Shown here: in pieces, positions 1 to 8,661 of the stretch
Position numbering within the stretch: the first letter of the stretch is position 1
How the letters are laid out: each line of letters begins with the position of its first letter
Assembly: GCA_963836905.1 (NCBI GenBank)
Contig: CAWIKY010000004.1
Location: 248,001 to 312,000, forward strand
DNA: 64,000 nucleotides
Reading direction: 5' to 3'
Source: CAWIKY01 sp963836905
GTDB taxonomy: Bacteria; Pseudomonadota; Alphaproteobacteria; Caulobacterales; Hyphomonadaceae
Notes under the pieces: generated by a model
Database searches by the model: none
The model's input: only the letters and a program-made list of their open reading frames with translations
What the model was told of the DNA's origin: nothing
Translations under genes and position numbers: made by a program

Positions 1-814
1 AGTTCTCCACCTTGAAGTCTTCATATTCCCAATCGAGAAGGCTGGTCTTTCCGGAAGCAAGGACCATCTTCGGAGCCTCGCGCGGCGTACGCGAAAGCTG
101 CAACCGGGCCTGATCGAGATGATTGGAATAGAGGTGGGCATCGCCAAGCGTGTGGACGAACTCTCCCGGCTTGAGACCGGTGGCGCGCGCCATCATCAGC
201 GTCAAAAGGGCATAGGAGGCGATGTTGAACGGCACACCCAGGAAAATGTCGGCAGAGCGTTGATAAAGCTGGCAATTCAGCCGGCCTTCCATGACGTTGA
301 ACTGAAAGAGACAATGGCATGGCGGCAAAGCCATATCGTTCACGTCCGCCGGGTTCCACGCCGAAACGATCAGGCGACGCGAGTCGGGATTGGCGATGAT
401 CTCGTCGCGGACCCAGGCGATCTGGTCGATGGTGCGCCCGTCCGGTGCAGCCCAGCTACGCCATTGACGACCATAGACCGGGCCGAGCTCGCCGTCTTCG
501 TCAGCCCACTCATCCCAGATCGAAACGCCGCGTTCCTGCAGCCATCTGACGTTGGTATCGCCGCGCAGGAACCATAACAGTTCGAGGATGATCGACTTCA
601 GATGTAGTTTTTTTGTGGTCAGAAGCGGAAATGTTTCGGCCAGCGAAAAACGCATCTGATGGCCAAAAACTGCCCGCGTTCCCGTGCCCGTCCGGTCATT
701 GCGGTTAACACCCGTCTCGAGCACCCGCGTTAACAGGTCATGATAGACGAGATCGGCAGGGTTAACGCCGGAAATCTCCGTGGTGACGGGGGGTGAATCG
801 GTTTTGGTAAACAT
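1..814 (-). CDS. thyA: Thymidylate synthase, 3' end outside window
   Basis: Makes dTMP from dUMP using methylene-tetrahydrofolate, releasing dihydrofolate that the folA product must reduce. Read on the minus strand, the frame is open from the ATG at 812-814 to the window edge (271 codons), so only about the last 20 residues are missing. The N-terminal half shows NDRTGTGT, the FGHQMRF segment and LLWFLRGDTN. The catalytic Cys lies in LPPCHCLFQF, followed by CQLYQRSAD and GVPFNIASYAL, which bind nucleotide and folate. Residues 1-19 (MFTKTDSPPV...) extend beyond the E. coli start, and VNPADLVYHDLL then aligns with the usual N-terminus. It is divergent from the TadG-like gene across a 126-bp gap. 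No internal frame break was seen. Confidence 0.96.
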   Translation of the reverse strand, partial: MFTKTDSPPVTTEISGVNPADLVYHDLLTRVLETGVNRNDRTGTGTRAVFGHQMRFSLAETFPLLTTKKLHLKSIILELLWFLRGDTNVRWLQERGVSIWDEWADEDGELGPVYGRQWRSWAAPDGRTIDQIAWVRDEIIANPDSRRLIVSAWNPADVNDMALPPCHCLFQFNVMEGRLNCQLYQRSADIFLGVPFNIASYALLTLMMARATGLKPGEFVHTLGDAHLYSNHLDQARLQLSRTPREAPKMVLASGKTSLLDWEYEDFKVEN

Positions 815-940
815 GCGGCGATGTTCTGTTAGCGATACCGGTTCGTCAACGTGATGACGGCAATTGTCCACCGTTCATGCGGTCTCCCGTAAACAAAGGT
901 TTCGCAGATTGCCGGGGTTATTAACCCGGAGAGCCCGTCC

Positions 941-2484
941 ATGTGGGTCCCAGTTTCGTTCAGACGCCTGTTTTCACGGCTAGCATCTTCGCGCAGCGGA
1001 AACGTCGCGATGATCTTCACTCTATCGCTCGCGCCGATCATTGTACTCTCTGGAGCGTCCATTGATCTGGCACGTACGCAAGGCAGCCAGGGGCAGGTTC
1101 AGGCCGCGCTCGACGCCGCTGTGCTCGCGGGTGCAAAGGAGATGCAGGCCGCTGCCAGCGACAGCCGGATCGGGCTGGAAGTCAATAACTACTTCAAGGC
1201 CATCAAGGCCTCCAATACGCCCGAGGCGGCCTGTCAGACCGTGGTCTGAGCAATATCGACCGCAAGAAATATACCATCACCGCCAGACGTCACGTGCGCG
1301 ACGAAGACACTTGTGTCCGGCCTCGTTGGCCTTGAGGAGATGAAATTCACCCGATCCTCCAAGACGGCCTACGGCGTCGGCAAGATCGACGTGGCCATGA
1401 TTTTCGACGTTTCAGGCTCCATGAGTAGCCAGAATCGCATCAAGGATTTGCGCTCTGCCGCAACCGATGCCATCGACATTCTTCTTCCGGCAGAGAAAAG
1501 CGACAATACTGGCGAAATCCGCGTTGCGATGTCGTCTTACGCTCACACGGTCAATCTGGGCGCTTATTTCACTGCGATCACGGGCGAGCAGCCGACGCGC
1601 ACCTATCCGCTTGAAAAGGCGAACCGGAAAACCCGCTGCACGCAATATCACACGAGCGGTTCCAAGAAGGGCCAGTGCAAGAAGACCGAGACCTACACCG
1701 AGTGGGAACCGGACACAAAATCCTTCACTAACACCTGCTCATTCCAGCGTGGCGGGCCCGGAAGCGTTCACCGACGTGGCGCCTGAAGCCGGAAAGCCGG
1801 AAACTTTCGTACCCGCCGGGACGCCCGGTCTGGTTTTTCGGTGCGGCTGACTGGAAGAAGGAAAACGGCAACCGCGGTCAGGTCGACTCCGGCGGCGGCG
1901 ACAAAGGGTATGGCGAACCGGGCAGCACGCCCTCAGCGACCGGTATTTCCATTGTCCCGGACAGTTCGATTCTGCCACTTACAACCGACGTCGGCGCCCT
2001 GAAACAACTACATCAAGGACGCTTGAGCCAAGCCGGGGCACCTCCGGGAACCACGGCCTGCAGGTCGGCTGGTATCTCATCTCTCCGCTGTGGGCTGCGA
2101 TCTGGCCGGAGGCGTCACGCCCGCTCGACTACGACAAGGAAGACACGTTGAAAGTCGCGGTGCTGATGACCGACGGCGACGCGATGACTGGATGAATGAA
2201 GGCCCGATTCCCGGTTGGCAACATCCCCGGTGACAAGAAGTTCACCGACAGGAAGGACGATGCCAATGATCGGCTGCTGCAGACCTGTGCCAACATGAAG
2301 GCCAAGGACAAGGGCATCCAGATCTACACGATCGCGTTCAAGGCGCCGACCTATGCCGGACAGATACTGAGGTCTTGCGCCACGCGCACCGACATGGCGT
2401 TCACGGCGTCCAGCAAGACAGGAACTGGAAGATGCCTACAAGATCATCGCTGCGAACATCTCGGACCTGCGGATTATCGAGTAG
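941..2484 (+). pseudogene. TadG-like pilus/vWA protein, copy 1, disrupted by many indels
   Basis: It aligns throughout with the next gene but changes frame at least eight times. An SD-like ggagag (928-933) precedes the ATG at 941. The first piece has a TadE/TadG-type N-terminal membrane segment (NVAMIFTLSLAPIIVLSGASI) and the conserved QVQAALDAAVLAGAKEMQ; it stops at 1249. Reading resumes in other frames with the MIDAS motif DVSGSMSS near 1410, YFTAITGEQP, WFFGAADWKKE, LMTDGD and ends SDLRIIE before TAG at 2482-2484. Recognisable indels lie near 1247 and 1285, at 1757-1759, 1824-1826 and 1956-1958, and near 1931, 2010 and 2232. Residue conservation between the breaks is good, so decay is recent or the sequence is faulty. 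The intact form would be secreted or anchored at the inner membrane. Confidence 0.75.
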
Positions 2485-2589
2485 GGAAACGCCGCCCACC
2501 GCACGACTAGCGCAGGGTAAAGGCGACGGGATGGCATTTGTCGCATCCCGTAAACTGAGCTTAAAGACGGGTCTGGCAGACCGTACGGC

Positions 2590-4147
2590 ATGACCGGTTC
2601 TCTACCAGCTATCCGCTTTGCCTTGGCAACCTGTGCCGGACACGTCTTGCGCTTGCTACGGGCAAGAGGCGGCAACACAGCCCTCCTTTTCAGCCTTGCG
2701 CTGTTACCGGTGGCCATACTCATCGGTGGCTCGGTGGACTATGCGCGCACGCAGGGCAATCAGGGTCAGGTGCAGGCGGCGCTTGATGCTGCCGTCCTGG
2801 CCGGTGCCAAGGAGATGCAGGCCGCTGCAACCTATGGCCGGATCAGCGCCGAAACGAACAATTATTTCAGGGAAATCGCGAAACTGAACAAGGTCGTCGC
2901 CGAGTGCGAGGCCGTGACCACCGACATCGACCGCAAGACCTACAAGCTGGCGGCGAGCGTCAGTTGCGCCACGCCGACCGCCATGTCCTCCATCATCGGT
3001 CTGGACAAGATGACAGTTCACGCGAACGGCAACGACAGCCTATGGCGTCGGGAAAATCGACGTGGCCATGATCTTCGATGTGTCCGGGTCAATGAACAGC
3101 CAGAACCGTATCCGTGACCTGAAGTCTGCCGCCGAAACGGCCGTCGCTATTCTCCTGCCAACGCAGAAGACTACGACTGTCGGGGATGTCCGCATCGCGA
3201 TGACCTCCTACAGCCATCAGGTCAACCTGGGCGACTATTTCGAGGCGATGACCGGCGAGACCGAGAAGCGGACCTATCCGAAGGAAAAATCAAAGAAGAC
3301 CAAAGTCTGCGAAAAATACCATACGAACGGTCGCAATAGGGGGAAATGCAAGAAGGACAGGACTGTCACGGACTGGGTCGCCGACACCGGCAAGGTCAAC
3401 AACACCTGCTCCTATCAGCGTGGCGGCAAATATGCCTTCACCGACGCGGCTCCGAATGCCAGCGATCCCGAAACCTATGTGAGTGCCGGCAGTCCTGTCT
3501 GGTTCTTTGATGCGCCGGACTGGAAGAAGCAGAATGCCGAACGCGGCCAGACTGACAGCAGCGGAGGCAATAACGGCTATTCAGAGCCGCGCAATACGGC
3601 GCACAGTGACCGTTATGATTATTGCCCGGACAGCTCTATCGTGCCGCTCACCAACGATGCCGGAAAGCTGCGCTCTTACATCCGCTCCTTGAAACCGAGC
3701 TGGGGCACGTCCGGCAATCACGGTCTTGCAACAGGCTGGTACCTGATTTCTCCGAAATGGGCTGCTATTTGGCCGAGCGCGTCCAGACCGCTCGGCTATG
3801 ATGAGGACGACACGATGAAGGTCGCCGTCTTGATGACCGATGGCGCCAGCGTTAACTGGATGGCGGAAGGCCCCGTCCCGGGATGGAAGATGCCGGACAA
3901 GAAATATGCCGACCGCAAGGATGACGCGAACGACCGGATGCTGGCTATTTGCGACAACATGAAAGCCAAGGATACGGGTATCCAGATCTACACCATCGCC
4001 TTCAAGGCACCCGGCCATGCCGCGAACATTCTGAAGCGCTGCGCGACACGCACGGACATGGCGTTCACAGCGTCAAGCGCTGAAGAACTGGAAGACGCCT
4101 ACAAGACGATTGCAGCGAACATCTCCGACTTGCGGATCGTGAGATAG
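2590..4147 (+). CDS. TadG-like protein with von Willebrand A domain, copy 2, one frame break
   Basis: Probable Flp-pilus-associated or envelope vWA protein. Codons from 2590 give a membrane segment (NTALLFSLALLPVAILIGGSV) and QGQVQAALDAAVLAGAKEMQ, then KTYKLAASVSCATPTAMSSIIGLDKM. The frame breaks at 3013-3016 (atgacagttc): one extra base separates it from the downstream frame, which runs TRTATTAYGVGKIDVAMIFDVSGSMNS to the stop at 4145-4147. The DVSGSM and LMTDGAS motifs are MIDAS-type metal-binding signatures. The insert between them carries several Cys residues (KVCEKY, GKCKK, NTCSYQ, YDYCPD) that may form disulfides. No good SD precedes 2590, so the start is uncertain. The TadD-like gene of this window is 54 kb away and no other tad genes are adjacent. 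The precise role is unknown. Confidence 0.72.
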
Positions 4148-4286
4148 GACATTTTCCGCTTTGAACCTGCCCAAGGCATCCTCCGCCCTCACCGTGAGCA
4201 TGGTGTAGAATGCGCCGCCCTCACCCTTTGCTACACCGCTCCCACCCTGAGCCCACATGTCTCGTCCTCGAGCCCACATATCTCGT

Positions 4287-4346
4287 CCCTGAGCTTGTCG
4301 AAGGGTCGGCTGCGCGCACCCGATTTGCATTTCGACAGGCTCAAGG
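4287..4346. repeat. REP-like inverted repeat (core TGAGCNTGTCGAA) in intergenic 4148-4509
   Basis: The 360-bp gap between the vWA gene and the tmRNA holds no credible gene. It contains ccctgagcttgtcgaaggg at 4287-4305 and, in opposite orientation, ttcgacaggctcaagg at 4331-4346, which can pair into a hairpin. The same 13-base core recurs at 23344-23397 and inside the array at 26.8-27.3 kb. A degenerate neighbour (tttgacatgctcag, from 4372) and duplicated 'gagcccacat' words (about 4250 and 4270) suggest local rearrangement. Around 4453-4481 there is a further hairpin of ggcgggcg / cgcccgcc type. Confidence 0.7.
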
Positions 4347-4509
4347 CCACAGCGGTCTCGTGCCTTCGTGCTTTGACATGCTCAGCATAAAAGTGCTCGT
4401 GGCATCGCCGGGAATACCCTTGTTGGGCGTGCACCTGTCCAAAGCGACCGAATGGCGGGCGCGACAATCTTTCGCCCGCCTTCTTCACTCCTTCATGTTT
4501 CGGCTCTAT

Positions 4510-4820
4510 ATTAGATACGTTCTTCGGAACTATGACGATAAACGCACACGTAATAAGCGGTTCGGACCCGGGGGCGGTACCCGGCGGCTCCACCATTTCT
4601 CTCGCTCATTGGGCGTTTGGTACGGGGCCGAAACAGGATCGACGGACGTGTAAAGGTGATGTTTTCGTTCGCATGAGCTGCGTCAGAAGCTCGTTTCGCA
4701 ATTAGTTGCCAATGACAACTTTGCTGAAGGTGAACTTCTCGCCGCGTAAGCGGTGCGAATACTAACCACTTAACTCCTGGGGACTTAGCCCCTCAGGCGG
4801 GGCCCGGAGGCGCCTTGCAA
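4510..4820 (+). ncRNA. ssrA: Transfer-messenger RNA, circularly permuted two-piece form
   Basis: Rescues stalled ribosomes with SmpB and tags the peptide for proteolysis. The acceptor piece comes first and ends cggctcc-ACCA at 4585-4595. The coding piece starts ggggccg at 4624-4630, which pairs with 4585-4591 over 7 bp (one G-U) to make the acceptor stem. 4596-4623 is the linker removed in maturation. Helix P2 is supported by acacgt (4546-4551) pairing with acgtgt (4646-4651). A gttc-TTCG-gaac hairpin lies at 4519-4530. The tag frame at 4708-4749 reads ANDNFAEGELLAA then TAA, typical of alphaproteobacteria and ending LAA for ClpXP. The outer ends are estimated from structure, to within about 15 nt. 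Confidence 0.93.
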
Positions 4821-4845
4821 CAGAAGCCTCCACCTTTTCCTTCAA
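4807..4845 (+). terminator. Probable terminator after tmRNA
   Basis: ggaggc and gcctcc pair around a loop of about 14 nt, followed by accttttcc. It lies directly after the tmRNA coding piece and before the stop of the convergent mnmH gene, so it may also serve the minus strand. Confidence 0.65.
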
Positions 4846-5922
4846 TCAATTCAACTCGCTGTCATTCGAAAATGTGCGCAGATGCTTTGCGATGCGTTCC
4901 GCAGCTGCAGCCAGCTTGTCCCGCGTGAGGCCCTCGAGAGCGATCACGGTCGGCGGAGGTGAAGGGTTAGCGGGTCTTTGCCGCCCGTAGAGCGGATCAT
5001 AGTGTTCTTCCATCAGTGACGCGGCCAGAGCTTCGAAGGCGCTGCTGCGCGCCAGTTCCCGCCAGCCGTCCAAAGAGGTCCGGCTGTGATAGGGCGACAG
5101 CCTGGCGATGAGCGTCTGCAGGCGATCCGCGTCGGCAACTATGTCTGCGTAGGTATCGACCAGATACGCCGCGCGGGCCGACATCGGCGCGCGCAGGACC
5201 GTCCTCGGGGCCACCTCCATCCGGTTCCAGAGCGCAGGCGGTACCGCCAGAGCGCCAATCTTGCGAGACTCAGCCTCCACCAGAACGGGCGCATCGGGGT
5301 TCAGGCCCAGCACGGCGAGCGCCAGCGCGCTCTCGAACCCTTTCTGACTGGGTTGTCCTTGAGCCAGATCACCGAAAAGCGAGCCGCGATGACAGGCAAG
5401 GCCTTCCAGATCGAGGACTTGCGCTGCACCTGTTGCTGCAAGTCGGCGAAGAATTTCGGTTTTCGCTGTGCCGGTATTGCCGTCCAGCAGCATCACCGGA
5501 GCCGGAAAAGGCGCAAGGTAAAGCCGCTCATGCACCAACCGCCGCCAGGTCTTGTAGCCACCTTCCAGCGTTTCCACACGCCATCCGATCTGCTGCAGAA
5601 CGATGGAAAACGCACCGGACCTTTGTCCGCCCCGCCAGCAATATACCAGCGGTCGCCACCCTTTCGGGCGTTCGGCAAGACGCGTCTCCAGATGATGCGC
5701 AATATTGCGCGAGATAAGCGCTGCGCCCTCCTTGCGGGCCCTGAACGGGCTGTCCTGCTTGTAGATCGTACCGATCCGGGCACGTTCCTCATTGTCCAGA
5801 ACCGGCAGGTTTATCGCTCCGTGAACATGGTCCTCGGCAAATTCGGCAGGCGAGCGTACGTCGATGATCTCATCGAACCCATGGCCAATGCAGGCCTCCA
5901 GGCTGGTGGGCGCGAATGTCAT
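4846..5922 (-). CDS. mnmH: tRNA 2-selenouridine synthase
   Basis: Replaces sulfur with selenium, via a geranylated intermediate, at the wobble 2-thiouridine of Lys, Glu and Gln tRNAs, using selenophosphate. The 358-residue length fits the family. The N-terminal rhodanese domain (about 10-130) begins with IDVRSPAEFAEDHVHGAINLP and carries the catalytic Cys95 in LVYCWRGGQRSG. The C-terminal part has a P-loop-like DGNTGTAKTE (148-156), with Ala where a Walker A usually has Gly, and then the LEGLACHRGSLFG segment. No selD (selenophosphate synthase) is in this window. It follows the degP-type gene in the same direction with a 60-bp gap and may be cotranscribed with it. Confidence 0.93.
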   Translation of the reverse strand: MTFAPTSLEACIGHGFDEIIDVRSPAEFAEDHVHGAINLPVLDNEERARIGTIYKQDSPFRARKEGAALISRNIAHHLETRLAERPKGWRPLVYCWRGGQRSGAFSIVLQQIGWRVETLEGGYKTWRRLVHERLYLAPFPAPVMLLDGNTGTAKTEILRRLAATGAAQVLDLEGLACHRGSLFGDLAQGQPSQKGFESALALAVLGLNPDAPVLVEAESRKIGALAVPPALWNRMEVAPRTVLRAPMSARAAYLVDTYADIVADADRLQTLIARLSPYHSRTSLDGWRELARSSAFEALAASLMEEHYDPLYGRQRPANPSPPPTVIALEGLTRDKLAAAAERIAKHLRTFSNDSELN

Positions 5923-5982
5923 GACAGGCGTGCGGGCCGGTTCACCAACGGCCGACAGGCCGGGTCGAAGCGCCAGTTCGCG

Positions 5983-7452
5983 TCAATCTTCTGCAGGCAG
6001 GGCGGCAAAACTGACCTGACCGCGCCTGTGAAGCTTCAGCAGAACAGGCTTGTCGCTATCCAGGCTATCGAGTGCCCGTTCGGCTTCGTCCACCGAGTTC
6101 ACCTTGCGAAAATCGATTTCCACGATCACGTCGCCCTTGCGCACACGCCCGTGAGCCGAACCGTCCGGATCGACCAGATCGACCAAAGCGCCGCGAACCG
6201 AGCGCACGACGCCATAGCGTCGGCGTGCATCTTCGTTGACCTCCGACAGCTTCATGCCGAAGCGGTTGGCGGAGACGAACAGAGGCTGACTCTGGTTGCG
6301 GTCGTCATCGTCCGCATCGTCGCCATCCGATGCCCGTTCTGTCAACGTAACTTGTACTGTCTGGCGTTTTCTGTCGCGGATCAGTGTGACGGGAACAGCC
6401 GAACCGGTTTTTGTCTGTGCCACCTTGCGCGACAGTTCGCGGGTATCGTCGACAGCCGTTCCGTTGAAGGTGAGAATCAGGTCTCCGACACTCAGACCGG
6501 CCTTCGAAGCGGGGCTTTCATCCTCGACCCGGGTCACGATAACGCCACTGGCCGATTTGAGCCCGAAGGTTGCGGCAATGTCGCGATCGGTCGGCTGGAT
6601 GTTCACACCGAGCCAGCCGCGCCGCACCCGGCCTTCGCGCACGATCTGGTTGACAACACTGCGCACCACGTTCGACGGAACGGAGAAACCGATACCCACC
6701 GATCCGCCGGTCGGGGAGATGATCGCCGTATTCACACCGACGACCTCGCCTTTGAGATTGAACAGGGGACCGCCGGAATTGCCACTGTTGATGGCGGCGT
6801 CGGTCTGGATGAATTCGTCGTAATTGCCGGCGTTGATGTCGCGGTTGCGGGCCGAAACGATACCTGCAGACACCGACCCGCCAAAGCCGAACGGGTTACC
6901 GATCGCGATAACCCAGTCCCCGACAAGCGCCGTGTCACTGTTTCCGAACTTCACGGCCGGCAGCGGTTCGGCTGGATCGATACGCAGAAGAGCGATGTCG
7001 GTATCGGGGTCACGCCCGATCAGTGTGGCGGTATAGGATGTGCCGTCGGGAAAGGTCACCTCAATCTCGTCAGCATTCTCGATGACATGATTGTTCGTTA
7101 CGATCACACCCTTGGCGTCGATGACAAAGCCCGAGCCGAGTGAACTGGCACGGCGAAACCCGTCATCGTCGCGGCCGAAGAAATCATTGAAGCGTTCGAG
7201 CGGGGAGCCTTGAGGAAACTCCGGCAGTCCTGCCTCGGCCACGCGCTGCGATGTCGAGATATTCACCACGGAGGGCATCAGGCGCGTCGCGAGCGTAGAG
7301 AATGTTGCGGGCGTTTCGCGGGCCGGGACAGGCAGCACCTGAGCCAGAGCTTGTGGACGCTGGGCCTGTGCGCCCTGTTGCGCATATGCTGCGCCCATTG
7401 GAAGCATCGAGGCTCCCAGTATGGTCAATGCGAGGGCGAGATGACGGAACAT
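5983..7452 (-). CDS. degP: Do/HtrA-family periplasmic serine endoprotease
   Basis: Periplasmic quality-control protease and chaperone. The start is placed at ATG 7450-7452 because a Sec signal peptide follows directly (MFRHLALALTILGASMLPMGAAYAQQ); an upstream extension of the frame is not signal-like. The 489 residues contain a trypsin-like domain with the triad His122 (TNNHVI), Asp152 (DTDIALL) and Ser226 (NSGNSGGPL). Two PDZ domains follow: residues about 280-370 (RRGWLGV...GLSVGDLILTFNG) and a more divergent one at the C-terminus (RVRKGDVIVEID). An acidic run (DGDDADDDD) links them. It lies just downstream of hflK-hflC-DUF2065 in the same direction, a common alphaproteobacterial membrane-protein quality-control cluster. 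Confidence 0.94.
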   Translation of the reverse strand: MFRHLALALTILGASMLPMGAAYAQQGAQAQRPQALAQVLPVPARETPATFSTLATRLMPSVVNISTSQRVAEAGLPEFPQGSPLERFNDFFGRDDDGFRRASSLGSGFVIDAKGVIVTNNHVIENADEIEVTFPDGTSYTATLIGRDPDTDIALLRIDPAEPLPAVKFGNSDTALVGDWVIAIGNPFGFGGSVSAGIVSARNRDINAGNYDEFIQTDAAINSGNSGGPLFNLKGEVVGVNTAIISPTGGSVGIGFSVPSNVVRSVVNQIVREGRVRRGWLGVNIQPTDRDIAATFGLKSASGVIVTRVEDESPASKAGLSVGDLILTFNGTAVDDTRELSRKVAQTKTGSAVPVTLIRDRKRQTVQVTLTERASDGDDADDDDRNQSQPLFVSANRFGMKLSEVNEDARRRYGVVRSVRGALVDLVDPDGSAHGRVRKGDVIVEIDFRKVNSVDEAERALDSLDSDKPVLLKLHRRGQVSFAALPAED

Positions 7453-7549
7453 CTTCAGGTCACACATGCATGTCGCTTTCCGACAAAACGGTATTTGTAA
7501 GCAGTCTTCATAGACCGCTCCGCCGCAAGACGGAACCGGCCAACTGTCG

Positions 7550-7747
7550 TTAACGCAATGACGCGACAGCAAAAATCACCACCGCGCCAAGGGCTGCGAC
7601 CAGAAGCCCGGCGCGGCGCAGTACATCCGGATCGGTCGTCGCAATACGGGCTGCCATGGCGCGGGCCCTGTAGGGCACCAATGCATATGTCAGACCCTCG
7701 AAAGCAAGGAACAGACCGAATGCAACGCCGAAAACGACCAGCATCAT
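7550..7747 (-). CDS. DUF2065 small membrane protein
   Basis: A 65-residue protein with two hydrophobic segments (MMLVVFGVAFGLFLAFEGLTYALVP and LLVAALGAVVIFAVASL) separated by a short basic loop. The pattern matches DUF2065 (E. coli YjeT type), which typically sits directly after hflC, as here, 8 bp downstream. It is predicted to lie in the inner membrane. Its function is unknown; the context suggests a link to the HflKC complex or to the degP-type gene that follows. Confidence 0.85.
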   Translation of the reverse strand: MMLVVFGVAFGLFLAFEGLTYALVPYRARAMAARIATTDPDVLRRAGLLVAALGAVVIFAVASLR

Positions 7748-7755
7748 TCCTGCCC

Positions 7756-8658
7756 CTATCGTCCGCCGCCGCGACCTGCCGCTTCCGCCTGTTCTGCGAA
7801 AACATTGCAGAGATCGAGGTTTTCCGGCGAGACCACCACCTGCGTGCCAGACTGGATGGCCTTTTCACAGGCAATCAGTGCGCGCTGGAACCGGAAGAAT
7901 TCCGGGTCGGCCTGATAAGCGGTTGCATAGATGTCGTTCCGCTTGGCATCGCCTTCACCCCGAATGACTTCGGACTGTTCGCGGGCCTGCGCTTCGATCA
8001 CAGTCTTTTCCCGTTCGGCACGTGCACGGATCAGACGCGAGGCCTCCTCGCCTTGCGACCGGATCGACTGCGATTCCTGCTGACGGGCCGTTCGCATGCG
8101 GTTGTAGACACCTTCGGCCACAGCAGCGGGCAAGTCTGCCTGACGGATGCGGACGTCGATGATGTCGATACCGGCATCTGTCAGATTGCGGTTCACATCC
8201 TCACGGATGCGGTTCATCAACTCCGACCGCTGGCCGGAAATGATTTCCGGCACGGGCACCTGACCGAGCGCATCACGGATGGCGGACTCGGTGAAGCGTT
8301 CAAGCTGGCTTTCGGCGCCGCGCTGCGTCCGCAGGCGCTGATAGAATTTCAGCGGATCGCTGATCCTCCAGCGGACGAACGCATCGACCGTCAGACGGCG
8401 CTGATCGGAAGCCAGAACCTCGATATCGGCGATATCCGTTCCCAGGTTCTTACGGCTGAGAATGACCACGTTCTGAACAAAAGGTGCCTTGAAATAGAGG
8501 CCGGCTTCGTCCGAGCCGGGCGCATTGCGTGCAATCTGGGGGTCACCAAATTGCAGGACGAGCGCCTGTTTGTCCTGACGGACTGTGTAGAAGGAATTGA
8601 ACAAGGCGACGAGGATAAACGCGCCAGCGATCAGCAGAATGATTTGCCAGAGTTTCAT
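7756..8658 (-). CDS. hflC: FtsH protease modulator HflC
   Basis: SPFH/prohibitin-family partner of HflK. The two form a large cage around FtsH in the inner membrane and control its proteolysis. Of 300 residues, 5-22 form the N-terminal membrane anchor (WQIILLIAGAFILVALFN) and the rest is periplasmic. The band-7 domain opens VRQDKQALVLQFGDP, and a coiled-coil region follows (QESQSIRSQGEEASRLIRA through REQSEVIRGEGDAKRN). The FRFQRALIACEKAI segment near the C-terminus is typical of HflC. Only 3 bp separate it from hflK, so the two are translated from one message. Confidence 0.95.
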   Translation of the reverse strand: MKLWQIILLIAGAFILVALFNSFYTVRQDKQALVLQFGDPQIARNAPGSDEAGLYFKAPFVQNVVILSRKNLGTDIADIEVLASDQRRLTVDAFVRWRISDPLKFYQRLRTQRGAESQLERFTESAIRDALGQVPVPEIISGQRSELMNRIREDVNRNLTDAGIDIIDVRIRQADLPAAVAEGVYNRMRTARQQESQSIRSQGEEASRLIRARAEREKTVIEAQAREQSEVIRGEGDAKRNDIYATAYQADPEFFRFQRALIACEKAIQSGTQVVVSPENLDLCNVFAEQAEAAGRGGGR

Positions 8659-8661
8659 GAG

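Noticed and set aside
700..760. CtrA-like TTAA repeats near the thyA start
   Set aside because: The two GTTAAC sites are about 29 bp apart and lie inside thyA coding sequence. The 7-bp spacing of a CtrA box is not met.
5086..7143. Very long open frame (685 codons) on the plus strand
   Set aside because: It runs antisense through mnmH and the degP-type gene, both of which have complete motifs. The translation has low-complexity Arg/His/Ala content and no family features. High GC makes long antisense frames common.
7453..7572. N-terminal extension of the degP-type protease by 40 codons
   Set aside because: It would bury the signal peptide and is not conserved-looking; the start at 7452 gives a clean Sec signal.
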